The position numbers and the translations under genes were made by a program. This document shows, one piece after another, positions 15,059 through 23,881 of a DNA stretch of 64,000 bases (positions are counted from its first letter, which is position 1; every line of letters starts with the position of its first letter). Below the pieces are notes generated by a model. The model was not told the DNA's origin. It saw only the letters and a list, made by a program, of their open reading frames with translations, and did not search any database. Origin of the DNA: an uncultured Fibrobacter sp. (GTDB lineage Bacteria; Fibrobacterota; Fibrobacteria; Fibrobacterales; Fibrobacteraceae); assembly GCF_947166265.1 (NCBI RefSeq), contig NZ_CAMVDO010000002.1, forward strand, positions 62,001-126,000, read 5' to 3'.

Positions 15059-17685
15059 GGTTCTATCCCCCTCTGAATCTTATGGATCAATTCCGCATGC
15101 ATCGCCATGGCAAGTTCATGGTGCGCTCGCACAAAGTTCATCCTGGACTCGCGGCAAGCATTTTCCAGTTCACGGAAAGCCTCCGCCACGGCACTAGCCC
15201 CGATTGCAGCAGACGCATCACAAAGGACGTGTGCATAAAAACGGTAGTTGTCCCATTCGCCATTCTTGAAGCAAGTATCGACGTTACGGTAAATCGGGGA
15301 TCCGACGTATTCCTGGAGCATTTCCATATAAATTTCAGCGTCTTCGGCGCAGTAATCAAGTCCCGCCTTGACATCGAGAATTTCCTGTAGCGAATCAAAT
15401 TTTGCCACGGGGTTCGCACTTGTCACCGGCACCAGTTCCACGTCGTCATTAGACACCTTCAGGTCCTGATCCACCCTACTATGCTGAATCGCCTCACGCA
15501 AGGCGTCTTCGTCAGCAGGGGAATTCAGTAGGTCTTCTGCAGAAAGCACCTTCTGCTTAGGCAGGTACCACTTGAGCGCCCTCAGCAAATCGCGTTCCTT
15601 GATGGGCTTAGGCAGGTAGTCCGTAAAGCCTTTCGCCAAAAGAGATTCCTTCGAATCGTCGTAACCTTCGGACGTGAGCGCAATGACCGGAGTATCCCGA
15701 TTCGCAGACACCTCCAAAGCAACCATCTTCCTGTACGTATCCAGCCCATCCATCACGGGCATCAGATGATCCAGGAAAATCAAGTCGTAATGTCTGGACT
15801 GCACAAGCAACAGACACTGTTCCCCACTCACGGCGGTATCCACCTGAACCTGAGTAGCCTTCATAAAGCCGATTAGCACCTTCAAGTTCATTTCGACGTC
15901 GTCGACCACCAACACCCGTGCCTCGGGAGCAATGAAAAGGTCCGCACCATCAGCCTTCTTACGAGACGCGTTCCTGTAGCGGATAAAGAAATCGCCCATC
16001 GGTTCTACGCTCAGCACAAGCTGCGGAATCTTGACCGTAAACGAAGAACCTTCGCCAAAGTGACTATTGACGGTAATCTGCCCTCCACACTTGGCAACCA
16101 GTTCCTTGGTAAGGCTCAGGCCAAGCCCCATGCCTTCCAGCATTTCCGGAGATTCCTTATCGGAAAGATACTTGTCAAAAATACCGTCTAAGTCTTCCTT
16201 GCGAATGCCAACGCCGGTATCCTTGACCACAAACTTGAGCATCACGTATTCATCGGATTTTATGCTTCCGATCGGGGGCAAGCGTTCAAAGTTCACCGAC
16301 AAGGTCACTTCGCCCACCTCGGTAAACTTGATGGCGTTCGAAAGGAGGTTGTTCAGAATCTGCCGGATGCGAGTTTCGTCGCCCCAAAGGCTAGACGGAA
16401 TATCGGGATTGCAGTCCAGGACAAAGCGTAAATTCTTGGCCTTTGCCTTGGGGAAATTTTCGTCATAGCAATCCACCAGCACCGAGAACACGTCATACTC
16501 CATCGAGACGATGCTCATTTTCCCGGATTCAATTTTGAACACATCCAGCACGTCGTTCACTAGTGAAAGCAAGCCCTGCGCCGCACTCTGGACGTTTTTC
16601 ACGCACTCCTTCAAGGCCTTATCGCGAAGCTCCTTCAAGACAACGGCGTTCAACCCAATCATCCCCGTCACCGTCGTGCGGATTTCGCGGCTCAAGTTAT
16701 TCAGGAAACCCGACTTGGAACGGTTAGCCCGCAAAATTCGGATACGGCCCACAAAGCAAAGTCCCATTACAAAGGCAAACAGCAAATAAAGGGCTACCGC
16801 CAAGATTACAATCTTCATAGAGGCGACCTTCAGGTCGTGCCAAAGGGCTTCGCTATCGACAAAGCGAACCATAAACCACCTGTCCTTGAGCAGCGACGAT
16901 ATGACAAGGTAGTCCTTGCCACCGTAATTGAACACGAACGGTTCACCCTTTTTCATCAGAATCACACGGGCAAGTTTGTGTTCTTCGGTTTTCCAATAAT
17001 CCGACGACAGATAGTTGCGTCCCTGTTGCGTCGCATTGGAATGCGTCACCACGAGCCCGTTCTTGTCCAGAAGCATCCACATGTCCGAATACTGCCATTC
17101 CCCGACACAGGCCTGCAAGTCCTTCAGGTAAAGGTCTACCGCGAGAACGCTTTTCTTGTCGTACAGGCGCTTGCTCAGCGAAATCACCTGGACATTTTCG
17201 GGCGGAGTGATATGCGGGGCCACAAGGCCCACCTTTCCGCGGGCCATAAAAGCTTCCTGATACCAGGGACGCCGCGAAGGAACGTAGCCTACGGAAGGAG
17301 TCCACTTACTTCCACTGTAGAATTCATCCTGAAATACGCCGAACAGGTTCCAAATGATATTGTTTTCCTGTCCAAGGTGATATTCAAATTCCGCAACCAA
17401 CAGGGATTCAATCTGCGCATGCGCCGCATTCTGCTGCAAAAAATTTTCGACGGATCGGCTCGTCGAATTCAGCACCATTTCGCCACGGTTCAAAAAGCCC
17501 TCGATTGCAGCGGCATCCTTTTCGTTCGAGGCAATAAAGGTCTGCTCCGTCTTTTCGCGAATCGCTTCCTGATAGACAGACTTTATGTAGAACAGCAGTG
17601 AAAACACTCCCACTGCAACGGCAAGCAGAACTAACCAGAATTGCACCCAAAGACGCTTTTCGTTTTCGATGGCTCTAAAGAACAT
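15055..17685 (-). CDS. dCache-type hybrid sensor kinase-response regulator with Arg in place of the catalytic histidine (second pseudokinase)
   Basis: Helices at about 15-35 and 290-312 flank a large periplasmic sensor with dCache features (VGYVPSRRPWYQEAF, VISLSKRLYDKKSVLAVDLYLKDL). The phosphorylation helix reads LSREIRTTVTGMIGL, so the usual His is Arg333. Unlike the partner kinase, the ATP-binding domain is intact: N-box NNLLSNAIKFTE, DTGVGI and GMGLGLS. The receiver domain is complete (VLVVDDVEMN, LIFLDHLMPVMDG, LPKPI). The C-terminal HPt domain keeps a histidine (YAHVLCDAS) but lacks the following Lys-Gly. First gene of the operon; a TATATT box ends 8 bases before the ATG. Confidence 0.87.
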   Translation of the reverse strand: MFFRAIENEKRLWVQFWLVLLAVAVGVFSLLFYIKSVYQEAIREKTEQTFIASNEKDAAAIEGFLNRGEMVLNSTSRSVENFLQQNAAHAQIESLLVAEFEYHLGQENNIIWNLFGVFQDEFYSGSKWTPSVGYVPSRRPWYQEAFMARGKVGLVAPHITPPENVQVISLSKRLYDKKSVLAVDLYLKDLQACVGEWQYSDMWMLLDKNGLVVTHSNATQQGRNYLSSDYWKTEEHKLARVILMKKGEPFVFNYGGKDYLVISSLLKDRWFMVRFVDSEALWHDLKVASMKIVILAVALYLLFAFVMGLCFVGRIRILRANRSKSGFLNNLSREIRTTVTGMIGLNAVVLKELRDKALKECVKNVQSAAQGLLSLVNDVLDVFKIESGKMSIVSMEYDVFSVLVDCYDENFPKAKAKNLRFVLDCNPDIPSSLWGDETRIRQILNNLLSNAIKFTEVGEVTLSVNFERLPPIGSIKSDEYVMLKFVVKDTGVGIRKEDLDGIFDKYLSDKESPEMLEGMGLGLSLTKELVAKCGGQITVNSHFGEGSSFTVKIPQLVLSVEPMGDFFIRYRNASRKKADGADLFIAPEARVLVVDDVEMNLKVLIGFMKATQVQVDTAVSGEQCLLLVQSRHYDLIFLDHLMPVMDGLDTYRKMVALEVSANRDTPVIALTSEGYDDSKESLLAKGFTDYLPKPIKERDLLRALKWYLPKQKVLSAEDLLNSPADEDALREAIQHSRVDQDLKVSNDDVELVPVTSANPVAKFDSLQEILDVKAGLDYCAEDAEIYMEMLQEYVGSPIYRNVDTCFKNGEWDNYRFYAHVLCDASAAIGASAVAEAFRELENACRESRMNFVRAHHELAMAMHAELIHKIQRGIEP

Positions 17686-17693
17686 ACGTCAAA

Positions 17694-17699
17694 AATATA
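17694..17699 (-). promoter_or_regulatory. -10 box of the kinase-BMP operon (leaderless type)
   Basis: TATATT on the minus strand, 8 bases before the start codon. No convincing -35 is seen at 16-18 bases upstream. The predicted transcription start falls at the ATG. Confidence 0.45.
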
Positions 17700-17796
17700 A
17701 GTTTTAAATCGGAACCGGCGACACCGACAACCGAATAAGACGGATTTAGTCCCCCAATACGCGCCATTTTAAGGGAATGTTTTGTATTTTAGGGGT

Positions 17797-18870
17797 ATGA
17801 AGTTCGACAGAGAAAAATTGACAGGTCTGCTCAAGACGGCAGAATCCGAAGGAATTTTCAACAAGGCGGTCGCCGGATTCATTCTGCCCGACGGTCATCG
17901 CGAAATCATTTCGCTCAATACACCCGAAAACACGGTGTTCGACGTCGCCTCGCTCACGAAGGTTTGCCCCACGTCCACGCTCGCCCTGAGTTACATTCTT
18001 GAAGGATCGCTATCGGTAGACACGAAGGTCATCGACTACATTCCCGAACTACAGACAAACTACCGCGAAAACATCCGCATTTTTCACCTGTTGACCCACA
18101 GCCTCGATTACCGCGTTCCCATGAAAACGTTGCGTACACTCCCTGCAGAAGGAATCCTGAATGCGCTTTACACGTACCAGTTTGAAAAGGCACCCGGCGC
18201 GGACTTCAACTACGGTAACCCCGCGAGCGTGTTGCTCGGAATCATCCTGCAGCGGCTCAAGGGCAAGGACCTGCAGCAACAGGGCCGCGAGCGTTTTTTC
18301 ATTCCGCTCGGCATGACGCGTTCCGGCTGGGATCCGCTCTCACGCGACTGGAATCCGATTCCCAAAAGCGAAATTTCGCCGACGGAAATCTGCAGTTTCA
18401 GGGGCCGCGAAATCTGCGGTGAAATCCACGACGAAAGCGCCTGGGTGCTGCGGAAACTTTTCCCTGTCGGTAGCGCAGGCATGTTCAGCTGCGTGCCCGA
18501 CCTGCTGAACTTTGTACAGATGATCTTAAACGACGGTATTTCTGCTGAAGACGCGCGGGTCGCCCCCGCAGGCATCTTGAAGATGGTCAGCGAAAACGCC
18601 TTTGCGCTCCCCTCCGCCAGCAAGTATTCCTCCGCAAAGGACGCCTGCACCGCCCTCGGCTGGGAACTGAACAGCGAGAAGTTCATGGGAACGCACGTGT
18701 CGCCACACACCTTCGGAAAGACAGGATTCACCGGCGCAAGCATCGTCGCCGACCCCGACCAGGGTGCCGCCGTGGTGTTGCTCAGCAACTTCACCTATCC
18801 GCACCGCGAAGCAAACGCCGACCGCATCCACGCCTTCCGCGCAAAGCTCTCCGACGCATTCTTTGAGTAG
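17797..18870 (+). CDS. Serine hydrolase of the class C beta-lactamase family
   Basis: The start at 17797 (MKFDREKL) follows AGGGG, and a TATTTT box lies 6 bases upstream. Motifs: SxxK in DVASLTKVC near residue 55, YxN as NYGNPAS near 137, and the third box as HTFGKTGFTG near 305. It has no signal peptide, so it is probably a cytoplasmic esterase or peptidase rather than an antibiotic beta-lactamase. About 358 residues. It stands alone, divergent from the kinase operon. Confidence 0.87.
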   Translation: MKFDREKLTGLLKTAESEGIFNKAVAGFILPDGHREIISLNTPENTVFDVASLTKVCPTSTLALSYILEGSLSVDTKVIDYIPELQTNYRENIRIFHLLTHSLDYRVPMKTLRTLPAEGILNALYTYQFEKAPGADFNYGNPASVLLGIILQRLKGKDLQQQGRERFFIPLGMTRSGWDPLSRDWNPIPKSEISPTEICSFRGREICGEIHDESAWVLRKLFPVGSAGMFSCVPDLLNFVQMILNDGISAEDARVAPAGILKMVSENAFALPSASKYSSAKDACTALGWELNSEKFMGTHVSPHTFGKTGFTGASIVADPDQGAAVVLLSNFTYPHREANADRIHAFRAKLSDAFFE

Positions 18871-18895
18871 CTAATCGTAGATTGCGACACGATCA

Positions 18896-18924
18896 TGTCA
18901 TCCTGGAGCGTAGCGACGGGATCC
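18896..18924. repeat. Interspersed repeat, TGTCATCCTG family (copy 1)
   Basis: TGTCATCCTGGAGCGTAGCG then ACGGGATCC. Related copies are at 23820-23863 (inverted) and 41391-41430. It fills most of the gap between the hydrolase and the TSUP permease. Confidence 0.6.
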
Positions 18925-18947
18925 ATTTTTCTACATTTACGCCTGCA

Positions 18948-19721
18948 ATGGAACTTGATGCCGCACATATCGCCCTTTACGCCGCCTACTTCGTTCTAGG
19001 CGCGGTCGTAAGCCTTATCAACAGCATCGCGGGCGGTGGCTCCACGTTGAGCCTTCCTATCATGATATTCCTCGGTCTCCCCGCCACCGTCGCAAACGGC
19101 ACGAACCGCATCGGGCTTATCATCGGGAACTTCAGCAGCGCACTCAACCTCGCCCGTCACGGCTACCTGAATTTAAAGCTGTTCTTCCAGCTGCTGATTC
19201 CCACTTTCCTCGGGGCACTCCTCGGCGCCTGCTTTTTGGTGCGCATCGGAGACAAGCTTTTCCAGGCAATCCTCGCTGTTGTCATCTGCCTTGTGGTCGT
19301 GATGAGCAACCTGAACAAGAACATTCTCGGAAAGCCGCCTGAAAATCCTCCCGAAAAATTGACTTTCAAAGGGGCGCTTGGATTTTTCGTCATCGCCCTT
19401 TACGGTTGCATCGTGCAGGTCGGTGTGGGTTTCGTACAAATTTTCGGACTTACGCGATACACGGGACTCGCCCCCGTCCAGATAAACGCCCTCAAGAACG
19501 CGCTCACCAACGTCTTCCTGCTGGTTAGCACATTCGCCCTCGGCATGACGGGAAAAATCAACTGGCCCATCGCCATCATCATGGCAGGCGGGGCCTGGGT
19601 CGGCGGCTACTTCGGCAGCTTCCTGCAGCGCAAGAAAGGCAACAAGTTCATCCAGCGCTTTATCAGCATCTGCAGTATCGGCATGGCCATCGCACTCGTG
19701 GTGGACTTGATTGTGAAATAA
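18948..19721 (+). CDS. TSUP (TauE/SafE) family permease
   Basis: An inner-membrane protein with about eight helices in two repeats, each bearing the family pattern. Marks are the early GGGSTLSLPIMIFLGLP and NGTNRIGLIIGN, and the second-half GGAWVGGYFGSFLQRKKG. Family members export sulfite, sulfoacetate or other small organic anions; this substrate is unknown. The ATG at 18948 is chosen because a TACATT box lies 10 bases upstream and the longer frame would run through a repeat. Confidence 0.85.
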   Translation: MELDAAHIALYAAYFVLGAVVSLINSIAGGGSTLSLPIMIFLGLPATVANGTNRIGLIIGNFSSALNLARHGYLNLKLFFQLLIPTFLGALLGACFLVRIGDKLFQAILAVVICLVVVMSNLNKNILGKPPENPPEKLTFKGALGFFVIALYGCIVQVGVGFVQIFGLTRYTGLAPVQINALKNALTNVFLLVSTFALGMTGKINWPIAIIMAGGAWVGGYFGSFLQRKKGNKFIQRFISICSIGMAIALVVDLIVK

Positions 19722-19839
19722 CGCATTCACTTTGCTAAAAATTTTTTCTCGTTAATATCGGCCCCTTTGGGCCCCTAAATCTTCGAAATTCGACCAAAAT
19801 CGCCATTTTGGACGCATTTTCGATGTAAAGCGATTGGGC

Positions 19840-19869
19840 TTGACGGGGGAACTGTGCCGAAGATATATT
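19840..19869 (+). promoter_or_regulatory. Promoter of the AbiE operon
   Basis: TTGACG, 18 bases, TATATT. The expected start near 19876 gives a leader of about 80 bases, which contains an inverted TGGCAA/TTGCCA (19877-19890) and the 12-bp inverted repeat at 19904-19945. Confidence 0.65.
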
Positions 19870-19903
19870 AAAGGCATGGCAAAATTGCCAAACACAAAAA
19901 TTT

Positions 19904-19945
19904 ACATCTTATACACTTATTATTGATTTTAAATGTATAAGATGT
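19904..19945. promoter_or_regulatory. 12-bp inverted repeat upstream of abiEi (candidate AbiEi operator)
   Basis: Perfect arms ACATCTTATACA (19904-19915) and TGTATAAGATGT (19934-19945), 30 bp apart centre to centre. AbiEi antitoxins are known to repress their own operon by binding inverted repeats upstream, so this is the likely binding site. Confidence 0.65.
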
Positions 19946-19958
19946 TATATTTAGGAGT

Positions 19959-20543
19959 ATGGAAACGATGCAGAAAATGCGAAAATTTTCCAATAGGGGG
20001 TATTTCTCCCTTAAACAGTGCCTGGAGCACGGTGTTTCTAGGTACGACCTGAAGAATCTGGAGGATTCCGGAAAAATAAAGAAGGTCAACTACGGACTGT
20101 ACGCATTCGCTAACGTGGTTGAAGACGAATACTACATTCCGCAAGTGTTGAGCGACAAAGTGGTGTATTCCAACGAGACCGCACTTTATTTGACCGGATA
20201 CAGTGACCTTCTTCCTGAAATTTTTACGGTAACCGTCCCGAAGGGTTACCACTCAAAAAAACTGTGGCGGAACTTCTTGGTGCGTCAGACCCCTGCCGAA
20301 TTGTTAAACGAAGGCGTTCAAGAAATCCAATCGTTCTACAGCAACCCCCTGAAGGTTTATTGCATCGAACGGACCTTGTGCGAACTGCTCCACAGCCGAA
20401 AAGACTTCAACAAGGAAAGATATATTCCCGCCTTGCAAAGGTACATGGCATCAAAGGATCGAAAAATCTGGAAACTGACGGATTACGCTCGAATGTTCAA
20501 TGTTGAGAATAAAATTCGCCCGTATCTGGAGGTGCTGATTTGA
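19959..20543 (+). CDS. AbiEi-type antitoxin/transcription regulator of a type IV toxin-antitoxin pair
   Basis: The N-terminus has a winged helix typical of AbiEi (SNRGYFSLKQCLEHGVSRYDLKNLEDSGKI, positions about 11-40), followed by KVNYGLYAF. The middle YSNETALYLTGYSDLLP and the later VYCIERTLCELLH are characteristic. The ATG at 19959 sits after AGGAG. 194 residues. The antitoxin counteracts the toxin without direct binding and represses the operon. Its stop overlaps the toxin's TTG start. Confidence 0.85.
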   Translation: METMQKMRKFSNRGYFSLKQCLEHGVSRYDLKNLEDSGKIKKVNYGLYAFANVVEDEYYIPQVLSDKVVYSNETALYLTGYSDLLPEIFTVTVPKGYHSKKLWRNFLVRQTPAELLNEGVQEIQSFYSNPLKVYCIERTLCELLHSRKDFNKERYIPALQRYMASKDRKIWKLTDYARMFNVENKIRPYLEVLI

Positions 20544-21385
20544 AAACTCGCAACGCGATGCAACTCAAGTCCTTTATCAAGACCCGCGCCATTGAACTGA
20601 ATCTCCGTCCACAACAAATGTTACATACCTACTATATGGAATGCTTCGTCAACCGCTTAGCACATTCCGATTACGTAGACAATTTCATTCTCAAAGGCGG
20701 ATACCTGATTTCCAATTTAATCGGTTTTCAGGCAAGGACAACGATGGATGTGGATACGACCGTCAAGAACTTTCCTATCGACGAATCCGCGATGACTGCG
20801 GCACTCACGCATGTTTGTCAAGTTCCTGTCGAGGACGATTTCACTTTTGAATTAGACCATCTGGAACGTATTCGCGAAGAAGACGATTACCAAGGCCTCC
20901 GTGCATTTTTGAATGTAAGCTATGGTGAAATACGTGGTACACTGACAATGGATATTACTGCGGGAGACAGCATCTATCCCGGTATCCAGCAAATGTTTTT
21001 CAAAAGAAATTTCGACAATTCGCTCATCAAAGCCTGGTCGTACCCAGTCGAAAACATTCTCGCCGAAAAACTGGAGACAATCATCACAAGGGACGAATTC
21101 AACACGCGCCCCCGTGACTACTACGATGTATATATGCTCACGAAACTCGTTGAGTTTGATGTCCCGACCTTAAAGCACGCCCTGCTTGCGACCGCAGAAC
21201 ATCGCAAGTCCACAGATGTGGTGACAAAGGAATATGCCCAGCGATTGAATATTGTCGAACAGAGCAATAATGTTCGACGACTGTGGAATAGGTATAGTTC
21301 AAACTTTAACTATACCAAAGGAATTTCTTTTGAAGCCGTTTTTGAAGCCACCCGCAATTTGCTAGAAAAAGTGATGAAATCGTAG
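20540..21385 (+). CDS. AbiEii/AbiGii-type nucleotidyltransferase toxin
   Basis: TTG start overlapping the antitoxin stop (TTGA). Marks: the nucleotidyltransferase motif FILKGGYLISN, the metal-binding TTMDVDTTVKN near residue 70, and VENILAEKLETIITR with RPRDYYDVYML in the C-terminal half. Members transfer nucleotides to tRNA or other RNA and block growth during phage attack. 281 residues, normal length. Together with the upstream gene it forms a complete AbiE system. Confidence 0.88.
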   Translation: MKTRNAMQLKSFIKTRAIELNLRPQQMLHTYYMECFVNRLAHSDYVDNFILKGGYLISNLIGFQARTTMDVDTTVKNFPIDESAMTAALTHVCQVPVEDDFTFELDHLERIREEDDYQGLRAFLNVSYGEIRGTLTMDITAGDSIYPGIQQMFFKRNFDNSLIKAWSYPVENILAEKLETIITRDEFNTRPRDYYDVYMLTKLVEFDVPTLKHALLATAEHRKSTDVVTKEYAQRLNIVEQSNNVRRLWNRYSSNFNYTKGISFEAVFEATRNLLEKVMKS

Positions 21386-21410
21386 CCTAAAAAATTGAAA
21401 ATTTCAAAGT

Positions 21411-22160
21411 CTATTTTAGGACACATTTTTCTTCAACAAGATCTCTTATAATCGTTTCAATCCTTGTTCCATATAGGACATTATGTTTCTGTTCGTAATT
21501 TGTGACGATTCCAGCTAAATTCCCATTTTTATCAAAAATAGGACCTCCACTCATACCTTGAGGTTCCGGGAAAACAAATGGTTCTTGCGTTTTTGCATTC
21601 ACCACCCTTTGTTTGTGAAATCTTATTGCAATGCGCTCATATGGGTCTATTTTTAGCAATTTGTAATCATCTTCAGAAATTTCATCATCCGTATGACTAT
21701 AAGGACGACATTTAACTAAACTAGAAGTCGATTTATTTTTTGAAGACGGGAATCCGCAAAATGTATAAGGTGTAGATAACTTTCCAACGCAATTACAAAA
21801 TTGTTTGCCTAATTTTAAAATATCATCAGCATGAAAATCGACAAGCGAAAATAAAGCCCAATCGTGTTCTTCAGAAACTAATTTCGAGTATGCATTTAAG
21901 GAATTATATTCTGGATGCTCTTCTCGGGACAAGGAAGATTCAATAGCCAAATTTGAGGATTGCACTACATGAGCAGCTGTCAGTAAACATCGCCTAAAAC
22001 CATCTATTAAAAGATTAATAAAAGTTCCCGAAGCGACAGATTTTGCCCAGCAATTATCAATTTGGAATATTTGACAAGTATGTAGAGCTTTACTTCTGTC
22101 AAGTTCATTTTCTGTAGCGTATGACGGGAATACATTGATATTCTTGTAAGCATTTATCAT
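21411..22160 (-). CDS. Trypsin-like serine protease (cytoplasmic)
   Basis: Catalytic triad visible: His in LLTAAHVV, Asp in EHDWALF, Ser in GMSGGPIF. No signal peptide is seen at the N-terminus (MINAYKNINVFPSYATENE), so it probably acts inside the cell. 249 residues, A/T-rich codon use unlike the housekeeping genes. It sits between the AbiE pair and a secreted unknown on an accessory stretch. The substrate is unknown; a role in defence is only a guess from location. Confidence 0.8.
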   Translation of the reverse strand: MINAYKNINVFPSYATENELDRSKALHTCQIFQIDNCWAKSVASGTFINLLIDGFRRCLLTAAHVVQSSNLAIESSLSREEHPEYNSLNAYSKLVSEEHDWALFSLVDFHADDILKLGKQFCNCVGKLSTPYTFCGFPSSKNKSTSSLVKCRPYSHTDDEISEDDYKLLKIDPYERIAIRFHKQRVVNAKTQEPFVFPEPQGMSGGPIFDKNGNLAGIVTNYEQKHNVLYGTRIETIIRDLVEEKCVLK

Positions 22161-22190
22161 TGGGAAATTTTATTAAAAAAAATACACATT

Positions 22191-23282
22191 CTAAAAATGC
22201 AAGCACGACGACGGCAAAGCTCGCACCTTGTAATAAATTGATTCACACTTTGCGCGTCCTAAATGGAAACATTTCTTTTCTGTCAAATCGCAGTCACCAA
22301 GACGATCATAATCTTTTATCTCAATTGTATAAAGTTTTTTCTTTACTCTGCCTGATAAATTCTTGTCATTGTTTTCAGAACGTTCTTTTTTTTCAAATAT
22401 CTTAGGAGGAGTCTGATATTCAGCAAAAAATTGGAGCTTAGGTTGAAAAACGTAATCAAACAAAGCGTCTCCACGAGCTTTTGTCGTTTCAATAATTCCA
22501 GAAATTTCGTAATGAACAGAATCAATCTTTTTTAGGTTGCAATCATCACATAGTTCTAGAATGGGAATGTAGTCATTTTTCCATTGGTCAACAATCTTGG
22601 CTTTTTCTATTCCATAGGGTTTGCCTGTAGTATTTATGGAAAAATATGACAAGCCATTTCCGAAATATTGCAATTCAAAGGTTAATTTATCTTTTATTCG
22701 ACATAGGTCATTTATTTTATAGTTTACGTATCTGTCAAGTTCATCTTTTTGATACGATACAACAACGGTATCAAAATAAAATTCATTCAAACGATATACA
22801 GACTTGGCAATCACATTAGCTTCATCACCAACAAAAACGATTGAATCCTTTTCTAACCAGTTAGCAAAAATCTTTCTTTGAATACTTTCGGGAAAAAAAT
22901 CTTGAACATCTTTTATCCGCATAGAGACGACTGGTTTGGGATAAAGTGCTGAAGAATTTGAATCCGAGTACGTCAATTCAAAGTAGCTAGAGTTTTTTAA
23001 CACAAATTTAACGGAGCCAAAGAAAACAACAGATTCTTTTTGAGAACGCACTTCGTCTTTTATACTCCTTACGCATTCAGCAAACTCAGTGCTATCAAAT
23101 ATATCTTTTCTCAAATACAAGCTTCGCATATCAGACGGAGTATTAACGGGGTATTCCCCGAAGAAATCGTAAACAAATTGTTCTATTTCATTTTTTTCTT
23201 TTTCAGAAGAACTACAGTAAGCAAGTCCTAGTGAGCAAAAGAGTATTTCCACGGCTATGAAGACTAGCATAAATAATTTCAT
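22191..23282 (-). CDS. Exported protein of unknown function
   Basis: A signal peptide is clear (MKLFMLVFIAVEILFCSLG, cleavage near AYCSSS). The mature part is about 340 residues, rich in Lys, Asp, Tyr and Phe, with several cysteines (LCDDCNLKK, GDCDLTEKKC, AKCESIYY) that could form disulfides. No family is recognised. A TATATT box lies about 38 bases upstream, and GGAA precedes the ATG. The gene is A/T-rich like the adjacent protease. Confidence 0.65.
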   Translation of the reverse strand: MKLFMLVFIAVEILFCSLGLAYCSSSEKEKNEIEQFVYDFFGEYPVNTPSDMRSLYLRKDIFDSTEFAECVRSIKDEVRSQKESVVFFGSVKFVLKNSSYFELTYSDSNSSALYPKPVVSMRIKDVQDFFPESIQRKIFANWLEKDSIVFVGDEANVIAKSVYRLNEFYFDTVVVSYQKDELDRYVNYKINDLCRIKDKLTFELQYFGNGLSYFSINTTGKPYGIEKAKIVDQWKNDYIPILELCDDCNLKKIDSVHYEISGIIETTKARGDALFDYVFQPKLQFFAEYQTPPKIFEKKERSENNDKNLSGRVKKKLYTIEIKDYDRLGDCDLTEKKCFHLGRAKCESIYYKVRALPSSCLHF

Positions 23283-23319
23283 ATTAGAAATTCCATTTTT
23301 CCAACATTATTATGATAGA

Positions 23320-23348
23320 AATATAGTAAAGGCAATTGTCTTTTACAA
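23320..23348 (-). promoter_or_regulatory. Candidate promoter of the exported unknown
   Basis: Minus strand TTGTAA, 17 bases, TATATT, with a 37-base leader. The rest of the gap 23283-23449 is A/T-rich and shows nothing else. Confidence 0.45.
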
Positions 23349-23449
23349 AAAACAAAGCACTTATTTTCTCGGTACTCTTTTAAAAATTCAGCTACAGTTT
23401 ACTTTCTGCATGAAAATTTCGCAGTTTCGTGATAAAAGTAAACCAAGTA

Positions 23450-23806
23450 TCATTTGGAAGTAGCAGAGTTCTTCTTTTGCGCCCGGTTTTCGCGGCGCTT
23501 GCGGGCGCGGGATTCTTCAAGGGTTTCGCCAAGGCCTGCGAGCAGTTCCGCAGTCAGGGTTTCGTCGCCAGCGGCGAGCAGTTCCTTTTGCGGGCGGGGC
23601 AGTTTCTTAATGCGGGCTTCTAGGCGGAGCGCTTCTTCGTGGGAGACGAGTTCAAATTTTCGCAGGATGCACTCCGGCGGGAAAGCCTTGGTAAACTTCG
23701 CTCCCCTGCCAGATTTATGTTGTTCAAAACGTGCTTCGACATCGACCGCATACCCCGTATAGATACGGTTTCCCGCACAACGGAGCATGTAGACGAAATG
23801 AGGCAT
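23450..23806 (-). CDS. GIY-YIG nuclease-fold protein
   Basis: The GIY-YIG core is seen as VYMLRCAGNRIYTGYAVD, followed by RFEQHKSGRGAKFTK and the conserved acidic region with RLEARIKKLPRPQKE, which places it in the UPF0213/YhbQ-like group. The C-terminus is a charged tail. 118 residues. A single-domain relative of repair and homing nucleases; the substrate is unknown. Confidence 0.85.
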   Translation of the reverse strand: MPHFVYMLRCAGNRIYTGYAVDVEARFEQHKSGRGAKFTKAFPPECILRKFELVSHEEALRLEARIKKLPRPQKELLAAGDETLTAELLAGLGETLEESRARKRRENRAQKKNSATSK

Positions 23807-23819
23807 ACAGGGCTACTAG

Positions 23820-23863
23820 AGATCCTTCGCTCCGAGGTTTCGCCTCATCCACTCAGGATGACA
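23820..23863. repeat. Interspersed repeat, TGTCATCCTG family (inverted copy)
   Basis: Starts AGATCCTTCGCTCCGAGG and ends CACTCAGGATGACA. It fills the gap between nhaA and the GIY-YIG gene. Confidence 0.55.
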
Positions 23864-23881
23864 CGTTCGCGGCGCTTTCTA

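Noticed and set aside
17797-18870. Serine hydrolase as an antibiotic-resistance beta-lactamase
   Set aside because: It has the fold's motifs but no signal peptide. The family includes many esterases and peptidases, so resistance is not supported.
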